From Isoptericola halalbus (lineage in GTDB: Bacteria; Actinomycetota; Actinomycetes; Actinomycetales; Cellulomonadaceae), in contig VJZX01000015.1 in the NCBI GenBank assembly GCA_009663185.1, positions 1-64,000 on the forward strand: DNA of 64,000 bases. The letters run 5' to 3'. Both the position numbers and the translations under genes were made by a program. Below the pieces are notes generated by a model that saw only the letters and a list, made by a program, of their open reading frames with translations, searched no databases and was not told the origin of the DNA. This document shows, in pieces, positions 58,740-64,000 of this stretch. Every line of letters starts with the position of its first letter. Position 1 is the stretch's first letter.

Positions 58740-59092
58740 TGACCGCCTTCGGCGGAGCCGTGGACTCCCGCCAGATCACTTGGTGGATCGGCCGGCGCGA
58801 CGGCTCCAGGTCGCGGTCGGCGACAGCCTTGACCAGTCGCACCATCGCGTTGCGGCCAAGGCCTTCGAGATCGACCTCGACGCTGGTCAGCGACGGGGGC
58901 AAGTACCGGCAGATCTCTTCCTCGTCCCAGCCTGTGACGCTGAGGTCGGCAGGTACGTCCAGACCCCGGTCCGGGTCTCGGCGGTGCCCGCGATGCTGAC
59001 GATCTCGACGGTGCAGGTACCGGGAGACGGTCTGGTGGGAGACGCCCGCGAGCCGGGCGACCCCCCTTCATCGTCGGCCGTGATCTTGACAC
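58740..59092 (-). pseudogene. LacI-family regulator, frameshifted and internally deleted
   Basis: The N-terminus reads VKITADDEGG in one frame and VARLAGVSHQTVSRYLH, a clear LacI helix-turn-helix, in the next. The shift lies at a run of six G (59061-59066, C on the plus strand). After the HTH the ligand-binding core is missing; the C-terminus resumes with DVPADLSVTGWDEEEICRYL and PPSLTSVEVDLEGLGRNAMV and ends at IWRESTAPP, the usual LacI end. It probably once repressed the adjacent beta-helix gene through the two palindromes next to it. Confidence 0.8.
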
Positions 59093-59114
59093 AGGAGTGA
59101 ACGTTCAATACTCT
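59086..59114 (+). promoter_or_regulatory. Strong sigma-70-type promoter of the beta-helix gene
   Basis: TTGACA (59086-59091) and TACTCT (59109-59114) with a 17-nt spacer, both close to consensus. The transcript would have a leader of about 200 nt before the ATG at 59324. Confidence 0.75.
59098..59107. promoter_or_regulatory. LacI-type operator 1
   Basis: TGAACGTTCA, a perfect palindrome inside the -35/-10 spacer, where bound repressor would block RNA polymerase. Confidence 0.8.
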
Positions 59115-59130
59115 CCTGAAACCCAAAAGG

Positions 59131-59140
59131 TGAACGTTCA
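59131..59140. promoter_or_regulatory. LacI-type operator 2
   Basis: A second identical TGAACGTTCA, 33 nt (about three helical turns) from operator 1, just downstream of the expected transcription start. Confidence 0.8.
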
Positions 59141-59323
59141 TTTTCCACCTGGGGGAGTATCACTCCTGGTGTCCACGTCCCTCACGCTCGCCATGCCCCT
59201 CGACCGCGGCGTGCCCGGCCCCGACTCCTCCTGCTCCGCCTTCGACCTGCGGTCGCACATCTGTAGCACGGCGGCCATCGCCGTCCTGCCGAAGAACTCC
59301 GAACTCAAAGAAGAGACGAGTCA

Positions 59324-61963
59324 ATGATGACCACCCGCAAACCGCCGCGGCGCACGATCGCCGCCGTGGTGTTCGCTCTGCTCGCTGCATTGGCGGTCAC
59401 CGTCCCGGGCTCCGTGGCGACCGCCGCCACGGGGACCACGTACTACGTCAGCGCGACCGGCAGCGACACCAACGCCGGAACCAGCTCCGACCAGCCGTGG
59501 CGCTCGCTGAGCAAGGTGAACTCGACCACCTTCCAGCCGGGCGACACCATCCTCCTGCGTAGCGGCGACGCCTGGACCGGCCAGCTGTGGCCGAAGGGCT
59601 CCGGCACCGACGGTGCACCGATCACGATCGACAGCTACGGCACCGGCGCCAAGCCGAGCATCGCCGGCGCCGGCACCGTCGCCGACGCGGTGCGGTTGTT
59701 CAACCAGGAGTACTGGGAGATCCGCAACCTGGACGTGTCGAACGCGGCACCCGCGACGGCGACGCCTGGTGAGAACCTCGGCGACTTCCGCGGCATCGGC
59801 GTGCACGGCGACAACGGCCAGACGCTGGACCACTTCGTGATCGACTCGGTCGACGTGCACGACGTCACCGGCGAGATCAACTGGATCGGTGGCAGCGGCT
59901 CCGGCACCCCGGGCATCAACTGGGGCACCGGGTGGGACCGCTCGAAGAACACCGGCGGCATCATCTTCCTCACCTCCGTGGCGGACATCGCGAACCCGGG
60001 CAACCCGACGGTGCTCTCCGGTATCACCGTGCAGAACTCCACGATCAAGAACACCTCGTTCGGTGGCATCACCGTCAAGCAGTACACCGGCGACGCGCCG
60101 GGCGCGGTCGAGACCGGCTGGGGCACCCGCCGCACCGCCGGCGACTCGCGCTTCACGCCGCACACGGACGTCGTCATCCGCGGCAACTACCTCACCCAGA
60201 AGGGCACCCAGTTCGGCGCCAACGGCGTCTACCTGACCAACGTCCGCGGCGGCCTCGTCGAGGACAACGTGGTCGACAACGTCGGCGTGTCCGGCATCGA
60301 GACCTACGCCGCTGACCAGGTCACCGTCCAGTTCAACGAGGTCTTCGGGACCCAACGGGCCAACGGTAGCGCCGACGGCAACGGCATGGACCCCGACATC
60401 GCCACCACCAACCAGGTGTTCCAGTACAACTACCTGCACGACAACGAGGACGGCGTTCTCCTCTGCGCCTGCAACAGCAACTTCAAGTTCGGCAGCGCCA
60501 TCGTCCGCTACAACGTCGTCACCGGCTCGACACGGTGGAACCTCCACCTGTCCCAGACGTCGGGCACGACCGCCCACGTCTACAACAACGTCTTCGCCAG
60601 CAGCACCGCGCCGAACATGGTCTCGGGCGGCACCAGCGGTCCGGTGACGATGAGCAACAACCTGTTCATCTCGGACCGCTCCGACGTCACGTTCGTCACG
60701 CCGACCAACGCGATCTACCAGAACAATGGGTACTCGTCGAACCTCACCCCGCCCTCGAAGGAGAGCAGCCCCGTGGTCGGGAACCCGCAGTTCGTGGACC
60801 CCAGCGTCACGGGGCCCTACGGAGACGAGAACGGCACCCGGCTCGACACCGCCGAGAACTTCGCGCTGCGTGAGGGATCGGTATTCATCGACGCGGGCAT
60901 CGAGATCGCCGGCAACGGCGGACGCGACTTCGCCGGTGCGGAGATGCCGAGCGGCGTGGGAACCGACCTGGGCGCTTTCGAGGCCCCCGGCGACCCGGTG
61001 TACTCGGTGAACGAGACGTTCGACGCCCTGTCGACCGGACCTCTCGCCAACGGGAAGAACGGGTGGCGGGTCGTTGCCACCAACAACGCCGTCGACATCG
61101 TCGAGACCCCGTCTGCCAGCGACAAGAGCGTCCGGCTGCAGCGCTGGACCGACGGCGGCGGCACCGACGGCACGAACCTCGCTCGCGCCTTCGCCGACCC
61201 GCTGGACGGCGTCGTCACGATCGACACCAAGGTGATGCGCAACGACACCGAGGCCGGCTTCTTCGGGCTGCCGTACGTGTACAACGCCGACGGTCAGCCG
61301 GCGGTCAGCGTCGCCTTCGCCTACGGCCAGATCAGGGCGTACCAGGGGACCTCCTCGACCGTCGTCGGCTCGTACCAGTCGGGCCAGTGGTACGACATCG
61401 CGCTCACCATCGACACCGACGCGCAGCGGTACAGCCTCGACGTCGACGGTCAGCGGGTGGTCTCGAACGCCACCCTCCGCAACTCCCTGCCCGGTGTCGC
61501 ACGGGTCGCCTGGTACGCCAACGGCGGCGAGCGCGGCTCGGTCCATGTCGACGACGTGAACATCGAGGCTGCGGGCCCGGTCAGCGGACAGACCTATCGC
61601 ATCCGGAACGAGTCGACCGGGCGGTACCTCGACTCCGGAGCCGACGGGGCCCTCACGCTGGAGCCTGGCAGCATCTACGACGACCAGCACTGGATCCTCA
61701 AGGAGGAGCAGCCCGGGTACTGGACGATCGACAACGTCCGGACCGGCCGCGAGCTCGTCGACACCGATCCCGACGGCGTGGTCATCTGGAACACCGGATG
61801 GCTCGGGGACGACTCGCTCTGGGCGATCGACGCCGTCGACGGCGGGTTCCGGATCGACAACAAGCAGAGCGGGCGCGGATACCTCTTCGGGTCGGGTAGC
61901 TCGGTCGGTTGGAACACCGGAGCTGCCGACGCGAACACTGTCTGGACGCTCGAACCACAGTAG
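59324..61963 (+). CDS. Secreted right-handed beta-helix protein with ricin-type lectin domain
   Basis: An 879-residue exported protein. A signal peptide (about 1-35, AVVFALLAALAVTVPGS) ends near TAATGTTYY. Residues about 38-560 form a pectate-lyase-like parallel beta-helix (TTYYVSATGSDTNAGTSSDQ, PWRSLSKVN, HFVIDSVDVHD, GVYLTNVRGGLVEDNVVDNV). Residues about 565-750 form a concanavalin-type domain (NETFDALSTGPLANG, WYDIALTIDTDAQRYSLDVD). The last 130 residues are ricin-type beta-trefoil repeats (TYRIRNESTGRYLDSGADG, NVRTGRELVD, NKQSGRGYLFG). It is probably a polysaccharide lyase or hydrolase; catalytic residues cannot be fixed. GAAGAGACGAG precedes the ATG. Confidence 0.85.
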   Translation: MMTTRKPPRRTIAAVVFALLAALAVTVPGSVATAATGTTYYVSATGSDTNAGTSSDQPWRSLSKVNSTTFQPGDTILLRSGDAWTGQLWPKGSGTDGAPITIDSYGTGAKPSIAGAGTVADAVRLFNQEYWEIRNLDVSNAAPATATPGENLGDFRGIGVHGDNGQTLDHFVIDSVDVHDVTGEINWIGGSGSGTPGINWGTGWDRSKNTGGIIFLTSVADIANPGNPTVLSGITVQNSTIKNTSFGGITVKQYTGDAPGAVETGWGTRRTAGDSRFTPHTDVVIRGNYLTQKGTQFGANGVYLTNVRGGLVEDNVVDNVGVSGIETYAADQVTVQFNEVFGTQRANGSADGNGMDPDIATTNQVFQYNYLHDNEDGVLLCACNSNFKFGSAIVRYNVVTGSTRWNLHLSQTSGTTAHVYNNVFASSTAPNMVSGGTSGPVTMSNNLFISDRSDVTFVTPTNAIYQNNGYSSNLTPPSKESSPVVGNPQFVDPSVTGPYGDENGTRLDTAENFALREGSVFIDAGIEIAGNGGRDFAGAEMPSGVGTDLGAFEAPGDPVYSVNETFDALSTGPLANGKNGWRVVATNNAVDIVETPSASDKSVRLQRWTDGGGTDGTNLARAFADPLDGVVTIDTKVMRNDTEAGFFGLPYVYNADGQPAVSVAFAYGQIRAYQGTSSTVVGSYQSGQWYDIALTIDTDAQRYSLDVDGQRVVSNATLRNSLPGVARVAWYANGGERGSVHVDDVNIEAAGPVSGQTYRIRNESTGRYLDSGADGALTLEPGSIYDDQHWILKEEQPGYWTIDNVRTGRELVDTDPDGVVIWNTGWLGDDSLWAIDAVDGGFRIDNKQSGRGYLFGSGSSVGWNTGAADANTVWTLEPQ

Positions 61964-61996
61964 GAAGACGGCGGCAGGAAGTAGCGCTACCGTCTG

Positions 61997-62031
61997 GCGG
62001 CCGGGCTCCGTGAACCACGGGGTCCGGCCGC
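61997..62031 (+). terminator. Hairpin terminator of the beta-helix gene
   Basis: A 16-bp stem starting GCGGCCGG and ending CCGGCCGC with two mismatches and a 3-nt loop, 33 nt after the stop codon. Confidence 0.8.
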
Positions 62032-62111
62032 TTCACTACCCCCGACCGGTCCGAGTCCGGCTCATCTTCCTGCTCGCTGTCTGAGGACGGCCTCTACCAT
62101 AACCATGGCGT

Positions 62112-62189
62112 GGTGCCGGGCGGTTCGACGGCGCAGGGCTCCAGCAGCGGGGGTGCCACAACGGCCAGAACGAGCGGTGGAGCCTGTGA
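62112..62189 (+). pseudogene. Relic of the end of a ricin-type lectin domain
   Basis: In one frame GCHNGQNERWSL precedes a TGA at 62187, matching the Q-x-W end of ricin-type beta-trefoils. The expected upstream residues (PGGSTAQG) are in another frame, so at least one frameshift is present. The whole 62032-62622 interval holds no intact gene that I can support; it contains this relic and the hairpin at 62268. Confidence 0.45.
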
Positions 62190-62267
62190 TCGGTTGCTCC
62201 CGCGAGCAGGTGCCGACTGACGCACCGACAGCACAGGTCTCCGCATGACGGACCGATCGTCCGCGGC

Positions 62268-62310
62268 ACGAGCGAGGTCATGCCTCGTCAAGGGGCATGA
62301 CCTCGCTCGT
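62268..62310. repeat. Large perfect inverted repeat (17-bp stem, 9-nt loop)
   Basis: ACGAGCGAGGTCATGCC and GGCATGACCTCGCTCGT are exact complements around TCGTCAAGG. It is not directly downstream of an intact gene (237 nt after the beta-helix terminator). It could be a terminator, a small-RNA hairpin or a mobile-element end. Confidence 0.85.
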
Positions 62311-62622
62311 CGAACGCGTCGAGGCTCCTGCAGTTTGGTAGGTCATGCGAGTGCGACCGATGAACGTCACGATCTGGCCGTTCGCACGGCAGTGGGTCAC
62401 CGGCAACACTGATGACCGCTTTCGCACAGAGTCTCCGAACTCGTCAGGGGCACTCAGAACGACGCGGGGATCCCGCAGGTGCACTGGTTCAAGTCCACGT
62501 GCCCCTACACGCCGCGCTCGGCGACATGCCGCGCAACACGGGCCACGGCACGACGCCGCATCCCGGAGCCGATCTTGCACTTGCGCTGGTCAGCCACACC
62601 CGGCGGAGACCCCGAATCCTCC

Positions 62623-62988
62623 CTAGACGTTGAAGCCGAGCATCCGCAGCTGCTCGCGCCCCTCGTCGGTGATCTTCTCCGGGCCCCACGGCGGCATCCA
62701 GACCCAGTTGATCCGGAAGCCGGCGATGATGCCCTCGAGGGCAGTCGCGGACTGGTCCTCGATGACGTCGGTCAGCGGGCACGCCGCCGAGGTGAGCGTC
62801 ATGTCGATCGTCGCGTGGTTGTTCTGGTCGATCTGGACCCCGTACACGAGGCCCAGGTCGACGACGTTGATGCCCAGCTCCGGGTCGATGACGTCGCGCA
62901 GAGCCTCCTCGACGTCGGCGACCGTCGTCGGGCTGGCCGGCGTGGTCGAGACCGTCGGGGCGCCCGTCGTCTCGGTGTTCTCGGTCAT
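62623..62988 (-). CDS. SufT-like DUF59 iron-sulfur assembly factor
   Basis: A 121-residue MIP18/DUF59 protein. The signature DVIDPELGINVVDLGLVYGV is at about 34-53, and TSAACPLTDVIEDQ carries the conserved Cys. The end WMPPWGPEKITDEGREQLRM is typical of actinobacterial metal-sulfur cluster assembly proteins encoded last in suf operons. Likely helps mature Fe-S proteins. GGAGGAG precedes the ATG; sufU ends 13 nt upstream. Confidence 0.93.
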   Translation of the reverse strand: MTENTETTGAPTVSTTPASPTTVADVEEALRDVIDPELGINVVDLGLVYGVQIDQNNHATIDMTLTSAACPLTDVIEDQSATALEGIIAGFRINWVWMPPWGPEKITDEGREQLRMLGFNV

Positions 62989-63001
62989 CGTCTCCTCCGG
63001 T

Positions 63002-63481
63002 TCAGCCCGCCAGCGCACCGCTGCGCGCGAGCGAGTCCTTGAGCGCCGCCCAGCCGAGCAGCGCGCACTTGATGCGGGCGGGGTACTGCGAGACCCCGGT
63101 GAACGCCGTCGCGTCCCCGAGCGCGTCGAGCGCTTCGTCGTCGTCCAGGCCCTTGCCGCGCGAGGACATCAGGTCGTGGAAGATCGTGTCCAGGCGCGCG
63201 ACGTCGGCCAGGTCGCGCCCGGTCACGAGCTCGGTCATGACCGACGTCGAGGCCTGCGAGATCGAGCACCCCTGGCCTTCCCAGGACACTGCCGCCACGG
63301 TCGAGCCGGCGGCATCGACACTCACGTCGACACGCAGGGTCACCTCGTCGCCGCACGTCGGGTTCACCTGGTGCGACTCTCCCGCGAGGTGCCCCTCGGG
63401 CACCTCGGCGAGTCCCCGACCCACGGGGTGCTTCGCATGGTCCAGGATCACCGCCTGGTACATCTGCTCGAGCGAGCTCAC
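63002..63481 (-). CDS. sufU: SufU, zinc-dependent sulfurtransferase/scaffold
   Basis: A 159-residue NifU-N-like protein. Motifs are MYQAVILDHAKHPVGRG, the zinc ligand region HQVNPTCGDEVTL (Cys), SWEGQGCSISQASTSVM (Cys) and YPARIKCALLGWAALK (Cys). In Gram-positive bacteria SufU accepts persulfide sulfur from SufS. GTG start 12 nt after sufS. Confidence 0.95.
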   Translation of the reverse strand: MSSLEQMYQAVILDHAKHPVGRGLAEVPEGHLAGESHQVNPTCGDEVTLRVDVSVDAAGSTVAAVSWEGQGCSISQASTSVMTELVTGRDLADVARLDTIFHDLMSSRGKGLDDDEALDALGDATAFTGVSQYPARIKCALLGWAALKDSLARSGALAG

Positions 63482-63493
63482 GCCTCGTCCTCC

Positions 63494-64000
<507 letters not shown>

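Noticed and set aside
59321-61690. Open frame of 789 codons opposite the beta-helix gene
   Set aside because: Val/Asp/Arg-biased complement of a real coding strand. The plus-strand gene has a signal peptide, clear domains, a promoter and a terminator.
62446-62508. tRNA-like stretch: AGGGGCA and TGCCCCT pair, with a TTCAAGT loop resembling a T arm
   Set aside because: Only 61 nt between the paired ends, no D arm, no 5-bp/7-nt anticodon arm, and the T stem is broken by two mismatches. At best a chance similarity or a very old relic.
62345-62633. Short open frames in the gap before the SufT-like gene
   Set aside because: Composition and lack of ribosome-binding sites or motifs do not support coding; both strands are equally open.

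Overview
The window is a high-GC actinobacterial chromosome segment, most likely from a Cellulomonas/Promicromonospora-type member of the Micrococcales. The evidence is the gene content: an ImuA'-like gene under an actinobacterial SOS box, DtxR/IdeR iron boxes, divergent glgM/glgC, a fabG-fabI pair, a mycothiol-type maleylpyruvate isomerase, SufU/SufS, and many genes whose start codon lies 6-8 nt after a TAnnnT -10 box (leaderless promoters). No tRNA, rRNA or CRISPR array was found.

1-25 kb is mostly housekeeping. It holds the 5' part of an SOS-controlled imuA'-like gene; an SDR, a PEBP protein and a YbaK protein; an iron-regulated siderophore-interacting protein; a tandem universal stress protein; a SpoU methyltransferase; a TetR - heterodimeric ABC exporter - alpha/beta hydrolase operon whose genes all overlap; an NfeD/SPFH membrane pair; divergent glycogen genes glgM and glgC; serB; fabG-fabI; DUF3099 - small Cys protein - SURF1; an ABC-F protein; and a zinc metallopeptidase.

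25-34 kb is accessory. A secreted alginate-lyase-like enzyme with a CBM42 domain sits behind a LacI-type operator. Next is an iron-box-controlled locus. A phosphopantetheinyl transferase diverges from an 874-residue fusion of acyl-adenylating domain, carrier domain and membrane AT3 acyltransferase, and a complete ferric-iron ABC importer overlaps the fusion's 3' end. This fusion-plus-importer arrangement is the most novel-looking system in the window.

34-57.6 kb is an aromatic-catabolism island, nearly all on the minus strand. It includes alcohol and aldehyde dehydrogenases, an esterase, an FAD monooxygenase, an NDP-forming acyl-CoA ligase, an FAH-fold enzyme and a PaaX-like regulator. A five-gene Liv-type ABC importer follows, with a divergent MarR gene and three matching palindromes. 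Then come an acyl-CoA ligase, thiolase, MaoC hydratase, SDR dehydrogenase and hot-dog thioesterase (a beta-oxidation-like set), a second PaaX-like gene, and a MarR-controlled gentisate ring-cleavage operon. Together they could take meta-hydroxylated aromatic compounds through a hydroxybenzoate to gentisate and then to fumarate and pyruvate; this route is inferred. The island carries duplication scars: a livM relic coupled to marR, a marR relic behind livM, and a TetR-like relic at its edge.

57.6-62.6 kb is a decayed zone. It holds a transposase remnant, a frameshifted and internally deleted LacI-family gene, two intact palindromic operators with a strong promoter, a secreted beta-helix protein with a ricin-type lectin end, a lectin relic and a large perfect hairpin. 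62.6-64 kb returns to core genes: a SufT-like DUF59 protein, sufU and the 3' part of sufS.
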